Shown here piece after piece: positions 9,239-18,647 of a stretch of 64,000 bases of DNA. Under the pieces are notes generated by a model that was not told where the DNA came from, searched no databases, and worked only from the letters and a program-made list of their open reading frames with translations. The DNA is taken from the NCBI RefSeq assembly GCF_017834145.1, contig NZ_JAFIDA010000001.1, positions 2,294,001 through 2,358,000 of the forward strand, written 5' to 3'. The position numbers were made by a program, and so were the translations under genes. The stretch's first letter is position 1; each line of letters opens with the position of its first letter. The stretch is from Leucobacter exalbidus (lineage in GTDB: Bacteria > Actinomycetota > Actinomycetes > Actinomycetales > Microbacteriaceae).

Positions 9239-10018
9239 ATGGCCCAAGAAATTCGACCCCACGCGATCTGGTTGGCACTGATTGGGGTCGCTGGCGGCCT
9301 CATGTCGGGCCTGTTTGGTGTCGGCGGGGGCACGATCATCGTGCCGGCGCTGGCCATCTGGCTGTCGATGCCGCAAAAACTATCTGCGGGCACCTCGGTG
9401 CTTGCGATCTTGCCGACGGCGATCGTGGGAGCGACGACCTACGCACTGCAGGGCCAGGTCGACTGGATCGCGGCGATCTGCCTCGCGCTGGGCATGATCG
9501 TGGGCGCGCAGCTGGGCACCATCCTGCTGCAAAAGCTTTCGGTTGATGTGGTGCAGTGGTCGTTCATGATCTTCTTGGGCATCGTGATCGTGACGCTCTG
9601 GTTCGTGGTGCCGCACCGCGATGCACAGATCGACATGACCTTCTGGACCGTCTTCTTCCTTGTGGTCACCGGCTTCGCCGCGGGCATCCTCTCGGGGCTG
9701 CTGGGCGTGGGCGGCGGAGTAATCGTAGTGCCGGTGCTGATGTTCTTCTTCGGCGCGAGCGACCTGATCGCGAAGGGAACTTCGCTGCTGATGATGATCC
9801 CCGGCTCCATGTCGGCCACCCTCGGCAACGTGCGCCGCCAGAACGTCGACTTCCGCGCCGCCGCCTGGGTGGGCCTGGCCGCCTGCCTCTTCGTGCCACT
9901 CGGATCGCTGCTCGCTGGCTGGATCGACCCGTTCTGGGGCAACGTCGCGTTCTCGCTCTACCTGGTGTTCGTCGTCACGCAGATGCTGCTGCGCTGGTTC
10001 AAAAACCGCGCCAAGTAG
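9239..10018 (+). CDS. TauE/SafE-family membrane exporter (sulfite/anion type)
   Basis: 259 residues from the ATG at 9239; a TTG nine codons earlier is possible but has no ribosome site. Two repeated halves each begin with a glycine-rich re-entrant helix, MSGLFGVGGGTI and LSGLLGVGGGVI, the hallmark of the TauE/SafE (DUF81) family, and about eight hydrophobic helices are visible. Members export sulfite, sulfoacetate or other organic anions, or have unknown roles; nothing nearby identifies the substrate. It is followed by a strong hairpin shared with the convergent NagD-like gene. Confidence 0.88.
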   Translation: MAQEIRPHAIWLALIGVAGGLMSGLFGVGGGTIIVPALAIWLSMPQKLSAGTSVLAILPTAIVGATTYALQGQVDWIAAICLALGMIVGAQLGTILLQKLSVDVVQWSFMIFLGIVIVTLWFVVPHRDAQIDMTFWTVFFLVVTGFAAGILSGLLGVGGGVIVVPVLMFFFGASDLIAKGTSLLMMIPGSMSATLGNVRRQNVDFRAAAWVGLAACLFVPLGSLLAGWIDPFWGNVAFSLYLVFVVTQMLLRWFKNRAK

Positions 10019-10063
10019 CGTGCGGCGCCGGCCTCGCTGAGGCACGGGCCCGCTGCGATCTGG

Positions 10064-10073
10064 GATCCGGATC
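10064..10073. repeat. GATCCGGATC palindrome, copy 1 of 10
   Basis: Perfect 10-bp palindrome. Further copies begin at 11316, 16186, 21326, 23336, 36797, 39820, 40853, 47817 and 59452. This copy is non-coding, a few bases from a bidirectional terminator. See the findings for the argument that the motif is selected at DNA level. Confidence 0.8.
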
Positions 10074-10118
10074 AAAAAAGCGCCGCGGTGTGATGATCGC
10101 TCATCACACCGCGGCGCT
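10074..10118 (-). terminator. intrinsic terminator of the NagD-like gene
   Basis: An 18-bp perfect stem (10079-10096 with 10101-10118, loop TCGC) is followed on the minus strand by six T residues. It ends the minus-strand HAD gene and, read the other way, also blocks the TauE transcript. Confidence 0.92.
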
Positions 10119-10145
10119 GATTGTGGGCGCAGCCCGAAACTTCGG

Positions 10146-10934
10146 TTACAGCAGGTCGGCGACCGACTTGAGTACCTCGTCGGGGCGGAACGGGAAGCGC
10201 TCGATCTCGGCGCGATCGGCGATGCCGGTCATCACGAGCACCGTGTGTAGGCCAGCCTCCATGCCCGCGACGATGTCGGTGTCCATGCGGTCACCGATCA
10301 TGCCGGTGTTGTGCGAGTGCGCACCAATCTTGTTGAGCGCCGAGCGGAACATCATGGGGTTCGGCTTGCCAACGACGTAGGGAATCTTGCCCGTCGCCTT
10401 GGTGATCAGCGCGTTGATGGCGCCGGTCGCGGGCAGCACGCCCTCCATGCTGGGGCCCGTCGCGTCGGGGTTCGTCGAGATGAAGCGCGCGCCGCCGATG
10501 ATCAGGCGAATCGCCTTGGTGATCGCCTCGAACGAGTAGCTGCGCGTCTCGCCCACGACCACGAAGTCGGGGTTCGACTCGGTCATCGTGTACCCGGCGT
10601 CGTGCAGCGCGGTGTGCAGGCCGGCCTCGCCGACCACATAGGCCGACCCGCCGGGCTTCTGCTGCTTCAAGAATGCGGCGGTGGCCAGCGCGCTCGTCCA
10701 AATGCGATCCTCGGGCACGTCGATGCCCGATGCGGCGAGGCGCGCGCTGAGATCGCGCGCGGTGTAGATCGAGTTATTGGTGAGCACGAGGTAGGGCGTA
10801 TCGGTGTCGCGCCAGTGCTGCAGCAGCTCAGAAGCGCCCGGAATTGCCTGATTCTCGTGCACCAGCACGCCATCCATGTCGGTCAGCCAACATTCGATCG
10901 TTTCGCGGCGGGGGTGCGGCTCTACATGCGTCAT
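10146..10934 (-). CDS. HAD-superfamily IIA hydrolase, NagD-like phosphatase
   Basis: 262 residues. HAD motif I is DMDGVLVHE (nucleophile and acid Asp), motif II is LTNNS, the type IIA cap lies between them, the motif III lysine is in GKPNPMMF and motif IV is MIGDRMDTDI. NagD-like enzymes dephosphorylate nucleotides or small sugar phosphates in the cytoplasm; the exact substrate is not predictable. On the minus strand TACGCT lies six bases before the ATG with no Shine-Dalgarno, suggesting a leaderless transcript. It is divergent from pgm and is closed by a strong terminator. Confidence 0.92.
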   Translation of the reverse strand: MTHVEPHPRRETIECWLTDMDGVLVHENQAIPGASELLQHWRDTDTPYLVLTNNSIYTARDLSARLAASGIDVPEDRIWTSALATAAFLKQQKPGGSAYVVGEAGLHTALHDAGYTMTESNPDFVVVGETRSYSFEAITKAIRLIIGGARFISTNPDATGPSMEGVLPATGAINALITKATGKIPYVVGKPNPMMFRSALNKIGAHSHNTGMIGDRMDTDIVAGMEAGLHTVLVMTGIADRAEIERFPFRPDEVLKSVADLL

Positions 10935-10987
10935 ATCAATAGCGTAGCCCGCGTGTGTGAACCGCGTGTTACTGGCAGACTAGATTC

Positions 10988-12640
10988 ATGCATGAGCGAG
11001 CAGGGGTACCGGCCACCGTCGAGGATCTGATTGATGTCGAGGCGCTGCTTGCGGCGTATTTCGCGGAGGTGCCAGACCCGCGGGTTGCCGCCGAGCGTGT
11101 CGTCTTTGGCACCTCGGGGCATCGCGGGTCGTCGCTGAAGCGATCCTTCAACGAGGCGCACATCATTGCGATCAGCGCAGCCATCGCCGAATATCGTGCG
11201 GCGCAGGGCATCGCGGGCCCGCTGTTCATAGGCGGCGACACGCACGCGCTCTCTGAGCCCGCTGAGCACACCGCACGCGAGGTGCTTGCGGCGGCTGGCG
11301 TGCACGTGTTGGCGCGATCCGGATCAGGGGATGAGGTCTTCGTTCCGACGCCCGCGCTCAGCCACGCGATCCTCGCCCACAATGCGGGTCGCGATGCTGA
11401 CGACCCGCAGCGCGCCGATGGCATCGTGATTACACCGAGCCACAACCCGCCGGGCGATGGCGGGTTCAAATACAACCCGCCCCACGGCGGCCCCGCAGAC
11501 ACCGACGCGACCAACTGGATCGCGGCCCGCGCCAACGAGCTGCTCGAATCGGGCGTCGCGCAGGTGCCGCGCGCCGGGCGCGACGGCGTCGAAGGCACCC
11601 CGGTGGGGCGCTATGACTTCCTCGGTGAATACGTCGAGTCACTGGGCGAGGTGATCGACATGGCCGCGATTCGCGAGGCCGGCGTACGCTTCGCCGCGCA
11701 CCCGCTTGGCGGCGCGAGCGTCGCGTACTGGGCGGCCATTCGCGACCGCTTCGAGCTCGATCTCACGGTGCTGGGCCCGGGCGTCGACCCGCAGTGGGCG
11801 TTTATGCACCTCGATTGGGATGGCAAGATTCGCATGGATCCGTCGTCGGCGAACGTGATGTCGACCGTGGCCGAGCACCGCGACGACTTCGCGATCGTCA
11901 CCGGCAACGACGCAGACTCCGATCGTCACGGCGTTGTGACGCGTGACGCGGGGCTGATGAACCCCAACCACTATCTCGCGGTCGCGATTGATTACCTGCT
12001 GTCGCACCGCCCCGATTGGCCCGTGACCGCCGGCATCGGCAAGACGCTCGTATCGTCGGCGCTGATCGACCGGGTCGTGGCCGGGCACGGCCGCGAACTG
12101 CTCGAGGTGCCCGTCGGGTTTAAGTGGTTCGTACCGGGCCTCGCCGATGGCAGCGTGGTCTTTGGTGGCGAGGAGAGCGCGGGGGCGTCGTTCCAGCGCT
12201 TCGACGGCTCTGCGTGGAGCACCGATAAAGACGGCATTTTGCTCGCGCTGCTGGCCGCCGAAATTCTTGCGGTCACCGGCCAGACACCGTCTGAGCGGTA
12301 CCGCGAGCTCGCCGACCGCTTCGGTGAACCTGCTTACGCCCGCATCGATGCGGCGGCGACCCCCGAGCAGAAGGCCCGGCTGGGTGCGCTGTCTGCCGCA
12401 GACGTCACCGCGACTGAGCTTGCGGGCGATCCGATCACCGCGATTCTCACCGAGGCGCCCGGCAACGGGGCCCGCATTGGCGGCCTCAAGGTACAGACTG
12501 CGAACGCGTGGTTTGCCGCGCGCCCCTCGGGCACCGAAGACGTGATGAAGATCTACGCCGAATCATTCTTGGGCGCCGAGCACCTCGCGCTCGTGCAGCG
12601 TGAGGCGCAGGCGCTCGTGCAGCGGGTGCTCGCGGGCTAA
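10988..12640 (+). CDS. pgm: phosphoglucomutase (alpha-D-glucose phosphate-specific)
   Basis: 550 residues, close to the 546 of the E. coli enzyme, and the N terminus HERAGVPAT aligns with HNRAGQPAQ, which supports the ATG at 10988. It interconverts glucose-1-phosphate and glucose-6-phosphate for glycogen and cell-wall sugar synthesis. The phosphoserine loop is TPSHNPPGDGGFKYN, the metal loop is GNDADSDRHG, the sugar-binding loop is GGEESAGAS, and the phosphate-binding end is RPSGTEDVMKIYAESF. One GATCCGGATC palindrome is embedded at 11316-11325 where it encodes Ser-Gly-Ser. Confidence 0.96.
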   Translation: MHERAGVPATVEDLIDVEALLAAYFAEVPDPRVAAERVVFGTSGHRGSSLKRSFNEAHIIAISAAIAEYRAAQGIAGPLFIGGDTHALSEPAEHTAREVLAAAGVHVLARSGSGDEVFVPTPALSHAILAHNAGRDADDPQRADGIVITPSHNPPGDGGFKYNPPHGGPADTDATNWIAARANELLESGVAQVPRAGRDGVEGTPVGRYDFLGEYVESLGEVIDMAAIREAGVRFAAHPLGGASVAYWAAIRDRFELDLTVLGPGVDPQWAFMHLDWDGKIRMDPSSANVMSTVAEHRDDFAIVTGNDADSDRHGVVTRDAGLMNPNHYLAVAIDYLLSHRPDWPVTAGIGKTLVSSALIDRVVAGHGRELLEVPVGFKWFVPGLADGSVVFGGEESAGASFQRFDGSAWSTDKDGILLALLAAEILAVTGQTPSERYRELADRFGEPAYARIDAAATPEQKARLGALSAADVTATELAGDPITAILTEAPGNGARIGGLKVQTANAWFAARPSGTEDVMKIYAESFLGAEHLALVQREAQALVQRVLAG

Positions 12641-12678
12641 CGCCTCGGCGGCGCCCGCGAAACGGTACCCTGATGACT

Positions 12679-13623
12679 ATGACTTCGACCCCTGCACCGC
12701 TGCGCCGTTACTCCTACCTGGGGCCGGCCGGAACCTTTACCGAGGCGGCGCTGAAGCAGGTGCCCGAAGCGGTGGGGCAAGAGTGGCGCCCGGTCGATAA
12801 CCTCGGCGAGGCACTGCAGCACGTCGTCTCGGGCGAAAGCGACGCCGCGATGATCGCGATCGAGAACTCGATCGATGGCGGGGTCACGGTGGCGCAAGAC
12901 GCGCTCGCGACCATTCCGGGCTTGCGCATCGTGGGCGAGTACCTCGTCTCGGTGAACTTCGTGCTGGTCGCACGCCCCGGCGTCGCGCTCGAAGACATCA
13001 CCGTGGTGTCGGGGCACCCGGTGGCGTATGCGCAGTGCCGGGCCTGGCTCGACCGCGCGGTGCCCCAGCATCGGCACCTCGTCGCGACCTCAAACGTGCA
13101 GGCCGCCGCCGACCTCTTTGACACCGCCAAGGGGGTCGACGCGGCCATCGCGCCGCCCGGCATTGACGCCCACTATGACGTCGAGGTGCTGGGCGAAGCG
13201 CTCGCCGAAAACCCCGACGCGGTCACCCGCTTCGTGCTCGTGAGCCGCACGGCGCCCGTCGCCGAGCCCACGGGGGCCGACAAAACCTCGCTCATCGTCG
13301 AACTGCCCGAAGACCGTGCGGGTGCACTGCTCGAACTGCTCGAACAGTTCTCGACGCGCGGCGTTAACCTGACGCTGATCGCCTCGCGCCCCATCGGCGA
13401 CCGCATGGGCCGCTACCGCTTCGTGCTCGACGCCGAGGGGCACGTGCGCGATGAACGCGTCGCCGATGCCCTGCTGGGTGTGAAACGCTTCAGCCCCAAT
13501 GTCGTGTTCTTGGGGTCATACCCGCGCGCAGACCAGGTGGTGGCGAGCATCAGGTACGCGCAAGATGACGCGGCCTTCCGCGAAGCACGCGACTGGCTGA
13601 GCGCGGAGTGCTTGGGGGAGTAA
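12679..13623 (+). CDS. pheA: prephenate dehydratase
   Basis: 314 residues converting prephenate to phenylpyruvate for phenylalanine synthesis. The catalytic domain starts YLGPAGTFTE, includes AMIAIENSIDGGV, and ends with the catalytic TRF triad in AVTRFVLVSR at about residue 185. A regulatory ACT domain follows with the GALL motif intact, but the usual ESRP phenylalanine-binding motif reads ASRP, so feedback control may differ. I choose the second ATG (12679): TACCCT lies seven bases before it and there is no Shine-Dalgarno, as at many leaderless starts here. The ATG at 12673 would add two residues. Confidence 0.92.
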   Translation: MTSTPAPLRRYSYLGPAGTFTEAALKQVPEAVGQEWRPVDNLGEALQHVVSGESDAAMIAIENSIDGGVTVAQDALATIPGLRIVGEYLVSVNFVLVARPGVALEDITVVSGHPVAYAQCRAWLDRAVPQHRHLVATSNVQAAADLFDTAKGVDAAIAPPGIDAHYDVEVLGEALAENPDAVTRFVLVSRTAPVAEPTGADKTSLIVELPEDRAGALLELLEQFSTRGVNLTLIASRPIGDRMGRYRFVLDAEGHVRDERVADALLGVKRFSPNVVFLGSYPRADQVVASIRYAQDDAAFREARDWLSAECLGE

Positions 13624-13670
13624 CCCCGCTTCGACTGGCTTGGCGCTGGCCTCAGCAGGCTGCCCCGGGC

Positions 13671-14669
13671 TTAGCCCTGGGGCACCCACTCGGGCAGAAT
13701 GCGCACGACGAGCGCCCCCGCATCGACGGCGCCGTTCACCGCTGTCGCCAGCCCAAAGTCATCGCCATCCAGCTGCACGGGCTCGGGTGACGGCACCGAA
13801 AGCGAGAACCGCTTCGCCTGCATATAGGTGACGCTCTTCGTGTCATTGACGAGGTCGATGATCTTGCGCCCCGTTTTCGACTTGCGCAAGACGCCGTTCT
13901 CCCAGCCGATCTTGTTCCAGATGCGCAGCCACGAGAACGGGCCGAGCGGCCGCAGCGCCACCACATCGAGCTTGCCGTCGTCGAATTTTGCGTCGGGAAT
14001 CAGCAACACCCCGCCGGGCAGCAGCCCGCAGTTGCCGATCATCACGCTGTACACCGAGAGGTGATCGGCGGGGGTGCCATCGACCGAGTAGTGCACCTCG
14101 AGCGGGCGATCCTTAATCATGGTGCGCACGCCAGCATCAATGTAGGCCAGCCAACCCACCCGCTTTTTCAGTGCCGCCTGGGTGGTGGAGATGGCGCGCG
14201 CATCGAGCCCCATCCCCGCGAGCACCAAAAACACGTGCTCGCTCTCGCTGTCATCGCTGCGCAAAATGCGAGCAATGCCGAGGTCGATTTTGCGGCTGCG
14301 GCCAAAGAATGCGGCGCGGGCGCACTGCTCAACATCATTCAATGGCATGCCGAGATTGCGGGCGAGCAGATTGCCGGTGCCCTGGGGCATCACCGTGAGC
14401 GGCACCCCGGTGCCGCGCAGCCCCTCGGCCACGGCCCGAATGGTGCCGTCACCGCCGCTCGCAAGCACCACATCGGCGCCATCAGCGAGCGCGCGCTTCG
14501 TAGCCCCCACCCCAGCGTCGGCCTCTTCGGTCTCATACCACTGCGTGGGTGTCCAGCCAGCGAGCTGCTCTTGTGCCGAGACCGCCGCACGTAACGCGAC
14601 GAGGTCAGTCTTGAATGGGTGGTAAACGACGGCCGCGCTGGGTTGCGTGCGCGCGGGGGAAGAAGGCAT
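13671..14669 (-). CDS. diacylglycerol kinase-family lipid kinase
   Basis: 332 residues. The catalytic domain begins with VVYHPFKTDL, followed by the nucleotide-binding ASGGDGTIRAVAEGL and PQGTGNLLARNLG motifs typical of the DgkB/YegS group. Such enzymes phosphorylate diacylglycerol or related lipids at the inner membrane face, recycling lipid for phospholipid synthesis. The start at 14669 is chosen because the longer frame is unrelated to the family, and because TACGCT sits exactly six bases upstream. The gene converges on pheA and is divergent from serS. Confidence 0.9.
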   Translation of the reverse strand: MPSSPARTQPSAAVVYHPFKTDLVALRAAVSAQEQLAGWTPTQWYETEEADAGVGATKRALADGADVVLASGGDGTIRAVAEGLRGTGVPLTVMPQGTGNLLARNLGMPLNDVEQCARAAFFGRSRKIDLGIARILRSDDSESEHVFLVLAGMGLDARAISTTQAALKKRVGWLAYIDAGVRTMIKDRPLEVHYSVDGTPADHLSVYSVMIGNCGLLPGGVLLIPDAKFDDGKLDVVALRPLGPFSWLRIWNKIGWENGVLRKSKTGRKIIDLVNDTKSVTYMQAKRFSLSVPSPEPVQLDGDDFGLATAVNGAVDAGALVVRILPEWVPQG

Positions 14670-14794
14670 GGCTCCAGCGTATCGCGGCGACCCGAGCCCC
14701 AGCCTGTCACTTGCACACCTACAAGCCCGCACTTCCGCCGAATTCATGCACACCACACCACACGCGCCCAGCCGCGCCCGAGTAAGCTAGAGCC

Positions 14795-16066
14795 GTGATC
14801 GATCCAGTACTGCTCCGCAACGATCCCGAGTCCATCAAGCGCTCTCAGCGCGCCCGAGGCAAAGACGAGGCGGTGGTTGACGAGGCACTCGCCGCCGATG
14901 CCGCGCGCCGTCAAGCCCTCGGCGAGTTTGAGACATTGCGCGCCGAACAGAAAGAGTTCGGTGGCCGGGTCAAAACTGCGCCCAAAGACGAAAAGCCCGC
15001 GCTGATTCAGCAGGCCCAGGTGCTGTCGGCCCAGGTGAAGGCTGCCGAAGCCCGCGCGAAAGACGCCGAGCTTGCGCTCGAGACGCTCGCTTTGCGCATC
15101 GACAACATCGTCATCGACGGTGTGCCCGAAGGCGGCGAAGAGAACTTCGTCACGCTGCGCACGGTGGGCGACCAGCCCACGTTCGACTTCGAACCGCGTG
15201 ACCACCTCGAGCTGGGCGAACTGCTCGGCGCGATCGACATGGAGCGCGGGGCAAAGGTCTCTGGCGCCCGCTTCTACTTCTTGCGCGGCATCGGTGCGCG
15301 CCTCGAACTCGCGCTCATGAACATGGCGCTCGACCGCGCGCTGCAGCACGGGTTCACCCCGCTGATCACGCCGACGCTCGTGAAGCCCGAAATCATGCAG
15401 GGCACCGGCTTCCTCGGTGAGCACGCCGACGAGGTTTACCACCTGCCCACGCAAGATCTGTACCTGACCGGCACCAGCGAGGTCGCCCTCGCCGGGTACC
15501 ACTCCAACGAGATCCTCGATCTCGAGCGCGGCGCCATGAAGTACGCCGGCTGGTCCACCTGCTACCGCAGCGAGGCCGGGTCACACGGCAAAGACACCCG
15601 CGGCATCCTGCGCGTGCACCAGTTCAACAAGCTCGAAATGTTTGTGTACACGACCCCGGCCGATGCCGAGGCTGAGCACGACCGCCTCGTGTCGTACCAG
15701 GAAGAGATGCTCACCGCGCTCGGCCTGCACTACCGCGTCATCGACGTGGCGGCCGGCGATCTCGGCTCGAGCGCCGCACGCAAGTTCGACATCGAGGCGT
15801 GGGTGCCGACGCAAGATGCGTACCGTGAACTCACCTCGACGAGTAACTGCACCACGTACCAGGCTCGCCGCCTCTCAACCCGCTTCCGCGGCGAGACCGG
15901 CAAGACCGAGCCTGTTGCCACGCTGAATGGCACGCTCGCGACCACGCGTTGGCTGGTTGCGATCCTCGAGACGCACCAGCAGGCCGACGGCAGCGTCATC
16001 GTGCCCGAGGCACTCCGCCCCTACCTCGGCGGCCTCGAAGTACTCACCCCAACCACAGGAGTCTAA
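14795..16066 (+). CDS. serS: seryl-tRNA synthetase
   Basis: 423 residues from GTG. The N-terminal 100 residues form the antiparallel coiled-coil arm that grips the long variable arm of tRNA-Ser. Class II motif 2 is [22 protein letters not shown] with the ATP-binding Arg and Glu, and motif 3 is [13 protein letters not shown] near the C terminus. It charges tRNA-Ser with serine; a tRNA-Ser gene lies about 2 kb downstream. TAAGCT at 14783-14788 is six bases before the GTG without a Shine-Dalgarno sequence, again predicting a leaderless message. The Cof-type HAD gene follows five bases after the stop. Confidence 0.96.
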   Translation: MIDPVLLRNDPESIKRSQRARGKDEAVVDEALAADAARRQALGEFETLRAEQKEFGGRVKTAPKDEKPALIQQAQVLSAQVKAAEARAKDAELALETLALRIDNIVIDGVPEGGEENFVTLRTVGDQPTFDFEPRDHLELGELLGAIDMERGAKVSGARFYFLRGIGARLELALMNMALDRALQHGFTPLITPTLVKPEIMQGTGFLGEHADEVYHLPTQDLYLTGTSEVALAGYHSNEILDLERGAMKYAGWSTCYRSEAGSHGKDTRGILRVHQFNKLEMFVYTTPADAEAEHDRLVSYQEEMLTALGLHYRVIDVAAGDLGSSAARKFDIEAWVPTQDAYRELTSTSNCTTYQARRLSTRFRGETGKTEPVATLNGTLATTRWLVAILETHQQADGSVIVPEALRPYLGGLEVLTPTTGV

Positions 16067-16071
16067 TTTCC

Positions 16072-16944
16072 ATGCTGCCCCAGGTTGCGCCAGCCGAGCG
16101 CCACATGATTGCGCTCGATCTCGACGGAACCGTGCTCGACCACGGGCAACACGGTGACGATCAGATCCCGGCTGAGGGCTATATTGATCCGGATCTTGCT
16201 CGCGCCATTCGCGCGTTGCACGAAGCTGGGCACGAGGTCATCATCGCGACGGGCCGCTCGGTCGACGCGACGCTGCCTATCGTGGAAGCGCTCAAGATTC
16301 GTCCCACCTGGGTCATCGCAGCCAACGGGGCAGTGACATTGAAGCGCGATGCCCTCGCGCCGCGCGCCTACCGCAGCGAGATCGTGGAGGCGTTTGACCC
16401 CACGAGCGCGCTGAAGAAGATTCGTAAGCAGCTCACGAACGCCCGCTACGCGGTTGAGCTCGCGGCCGGCGGCTTCCTGTACACCGATCAGATTCCGGCC
16501 GGCACGTTGCCCGCCAACCAGCGGCGCGTGCCGTTCGAGGAACTGCTCGGGGTGCAGGCCAGCCGCGTGGTCGTGTTCTCGCCCGATGAGCAGCTGGAGT
16601 CGTTCATGAGCGCCGTGGAATCGCTGGGGCTCACCCACGTGTCGTACTCGGTGGGCACCTCATCGTGGCTCGACATCGCCCCCGACGGGGTGACGAAGGC
16701 GAGCGCGCTCGAACTGCTCGCCTCGCGCCTCGAGATCGACCGCTCGCGCGTCTTCGCCGCGGGCGACGGCCGCAACGACATCGACATGCTGCGGTGGGCG
16801 GCCCGCCACGGTGACGCGGTGGCCATGGGCCAGGCGACACCCGAGGTGCAGGCGGTCGCCAGCCGCGTGACCGGTCCTGTTGAAGAGTCGGGGCTGCTGC
16901 ACGCCCTGCGCGACCGCTTCCCCGAGCTCTCAGCGCTCGTCTAA
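16072..16944 (+). CDS. Cof-type HAD-superfamily hydrolase
   Basis: 290 residues from ATG 16072, with AGGAG about ten bases upstream inside the end of serS. Motif I is ALDLDGTVLDHG, motif II is ATGRS and motif IV is AAGDGRNDIDML, with a C2-type cap between residues ~90 and 190: the Cof/IIB phosphatase class, acting on sugar phosphates or flavin nucleotides. It is translationally close to serS and probably co-transcribed. A GATCCGGATC palindrome (16186-16195) encodes Asp-Pro-Asp within the N-terminal domain. Confidence 0.9.
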   Translation: MLPQVAPAERHMIALDLDGTVLDHGQHGDDQIPAEGYIDPDLARAIRALHEAGHEVIIATGRSVDATLPIVEALKIRPTWVIAANGAVTLKRDALAPRAYRSEIVEAFDPTSALKKIRKQLTNARYAVELAAGGFLYTDQIPAGTLPANQRRVPFEELLGVQASRVVVFSPDEQLESFMSAVESLGLTHVSYSVGTSSWLDIAPDGVTKASALELLASRLEIDRSRVFAAGDGRNDIDMLRWAARHGDAVAMGQATPEVQAVASRVTGPVEESGLLHALRDRFPELSALV

Positions 16945-16954
16945 GGCGCTGCCC

Positions 16955-16982
16955 GCGCGGCGCGTGTACACACGCGCCGCGC
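16955..16982. terminator. bidirectional hairpin between convergent HAD and sulfurtransferase genes
   Basis: Two 13-base arms (GCGCGGCGCGTGT and its complement) are separated by two bases, in the 48-base gap between the convergent stops. No T-tract is present, so termination strength is uncertain. Confidence 0.55.
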
Positions 16983-16992
16983 TCCGACCGCG

Positions 16993-17865
16993 TTAGGGCA
17001 GTTCGCCCGTCGCAACGGGAAGCTCGTCGTGGTTTGACCACTGCGACCACGAGCCGGGAAATAGGGCGCCGCCGAACCCGGCGAGCGCGAGGGCCACGAG
17101 CGTGTGCGTCGCGGTGACGCCCGAGCCACAGTACGCGGCGATGGCCTGAGCGCTATCGACCCCGACCGTGCTGAAGCGTGCCCTGAGCACGTCACCGGGG
17201 AGGAAGAAGCCGTCGCGCGTGAGGTTGCCGCCGGTCGGTGCGCTGACCGCCCCGGGAATATGGCCCGCGCGCGGATCGATCGGTTCTTGGATGCCCGCAT
17301 ACCGTTCGGCCGCTCGCGCATCAATGAGCTTGCCACCGGCGGCCACGAACGGTTCCACCTCGGTGAGTTCAATCGCGGGGAGCTGAGCGCTGCTCAGCGT
17401 GACATCGCCGGGCTCGACTGCGGGGGATCCGGTTTCAAGCGTGCCGCCCGCGGCGACCCACGCCGGGAGCGCACCGTCGAGCAAACGCACGCGGCCGAAG
17501 CCGGCGTTGAGTAGTAGCCACCAGGCGCGCGCCGACGCATAGTTACCGCCACCGTCGTACACGACCACTTCGTCGTCATCGTTCAGCCCCCATGAGCGGG
17601 CGGCTGCCTGAAAGTCTGCGGGGTCGGGGAGCGGGTGCCGGCCATCTTGCGCCGTTTTATGCTGCGCGAGCTGCGTATCGAGGTCGACGTACACGGCACC
17701 TGGCAAGTGGCCGGCAGCGAATGCCTCCCGGCCGTCGGGCTGCGGCATCGTCCACCGCACATCGAGCAGACGAGTGCGGGGCGACCCCGCAGGGAAGTCG
17801 CGTTCTGATTCAAGGCGGGCTTGTAAGGCATCGACGGTGATGAGGATCGAGTCGCGGTTCGTCAT
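16993..17865 (-). CDS. sseA: 3-mercaptopyruvate/thiosulfate sulfurtransferase (two-domain rhodanese)
   Basis: 290 residues with two rhodanese domains: an inactive N-terminal one (around LLDVRW) and a C-terminal one with the active-site loop YCGSGVTATH. A CG[S/T]GV[T/A] loop is the 3-mercaptopyruvate form, whereas thiosulfate enzymes have CRxGxT, so mercaptopyruvate is the better substrate call. It transfers sulfane sulfur in cysteine breakdown. On the minus strand TAGAGT lies seven bases before the ATG at 17865, and a longer in-frame extension has no family match. Confidence 0.92.
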   Translation of the reverse strand: MTNRDSILITVDALQARLESERDFPAGSPRTRLLDVRWTMPQPDGREAFAAGHLPGAVYVDLDTQLAQHKTAQDGRHPLPDPADFQAAARSWGLNDDDEVVVYDGGGNYASARAWWLLLNAGFGRVRLLDGALPAWVAAGGTLETGSPAVEPGDVTLSSAQLPAIELTEVEPFVAAGGKLIDARAAERYAGIQEPIDPRAGHIPGAVSAPTGGNLTRDGFFLPGDVLRARFSTVGVDSAQAIAAYCGSGVTATHTLVALALAGFGGALFPGSWSQWSNHDELPVATGELP

Positions 17866-17997
17866 GGTTTGGACTCTAACGGTGATGGCGGGTGGCGCGC
17901 GCGAGACACCGCGTGCTGACGGCGAAATCACGGCGATTCTGAGCGAGTTTTCGTGTGCATTTCATTTCTGGGCACTTGTTTTGCTAAACTCGTTCGT

Positions 17998-18088
17998 GGA
18001 GGGTTGTCCGAGCGGCCGAAGGAACTTGTCTTGAAAACAAGCATGTAGTGATCCTGCATCAGGAGTTCAAATCTCCTACCCTCCGCCA
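17998..18088 (+). tRNA. tRNA-Ser (anticodon TGA)
   Basis: A seven-base acceptor stem (GGAGGGT with ACCCTCC), a D arm, the anticodon stem CTTGT/ACAAG with loop CTTGAAA giving anticodon TGA, a long class II variable arm, the T arm GGAG-TTCAAAT-CTCC, discriminator G and an encoded CCA. The 91-base length with the long variable arm is diagnostic of serine. It reads UCA codons. Confidence 0.97.
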
Positions 18089-18090
18089 CT

Positions 18091-18130
18091 AAAGCCCCTG
18101 ACCGGAATTCGTTCCAGGTCAGGGGCTTTT
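18091..18130 (+). terminator. intrinsic terminator after tRNA-Ser
   Basis: AAAGCCCCTGACC pairs perfectly with GGTCAGGGGCTTT across a 14-base loop and is followed by further T residues, two bases after the tRNA CCA end. Confidence 0.9.
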
Positions 18131-18182
18131 TCGTTGCGCTCCGAGAGTGCGCCAGCTGCGGCGCTGTCGGTAGGATGCCGGT

Positions 18183-18647
18183 ATGTCATCGCTGACGCAC
18201 TCTGAATCCATTGTCATCTCGGCTTCACCAGACGAGGTGTACGCCGTCGTGTCAGATGTCACTCGCACGGGGGAGTGGTCGCCCGTGTGCAACGCCTGCT
18301 GGTGGGATAAGGGCGACGGCCCCCGGATAGGCGCGTTCTTTACCGGGCGCAACGTGACCCCGGAGCGTACGTGGGAGACGCGCAGCGAAGTGGTGATCGC
18401 CGAGCCAGGCAAAGCCTTCGGGTGGAGCGTGGCCGAGGGGCGCGTGCTGTGGACGTACTCGATGCAGCCGGTTCCCGCGGGCACCGAACTCACCGAGTCG
18501 TGGGAGTTCACCCCGACGGGGCAGGCGTTCTTCGCGCAGAAAATGGGCGAACGGGCCCCCGCCGAGATCGAGAGCCGTCGGCAGGCCGCGCTATCGGGTA
18601 TTCCGGTCACGCTCGCGGCGATTAAGCGCATCATCGAACAGGGCTAA
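18183..18647 (+). CDS. SRPBCC-fold (polyketide cyclase/START-like) protein
   Basis: 154 residues with the START/SRPBCC pattern: ESIVISASPDEVYAVVSDVTRTGEWSP at the N terminus, a central antiparallel sheet and a long C-terminal helix. These small cytoplasmic proteins bind hydrophobic ligands or act as cyclases; no substrate can be assigned. TAGGAT at 18171-18176 is six bases before the ATG with no Shine-Dalgarno, suggesting a leaderless transcript. It stands alone between the tRNA-Ser terminator and a 325-base non-coding stretch. Confidence 0.85.
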   Translation: MSSLTHSESIVISASPDEVYAVVSDVTRTGEWSPVCNACWWDKGDGPRIGAFFTGRNVTPERTWETRSEVVIAEPGKAFGWSVAEGRVLWTYSMQPVPAGTELTESWEFTPTGQAFFAQKMGERAPAEIESRRQAALSGIPVTLAAIKRIIEQG

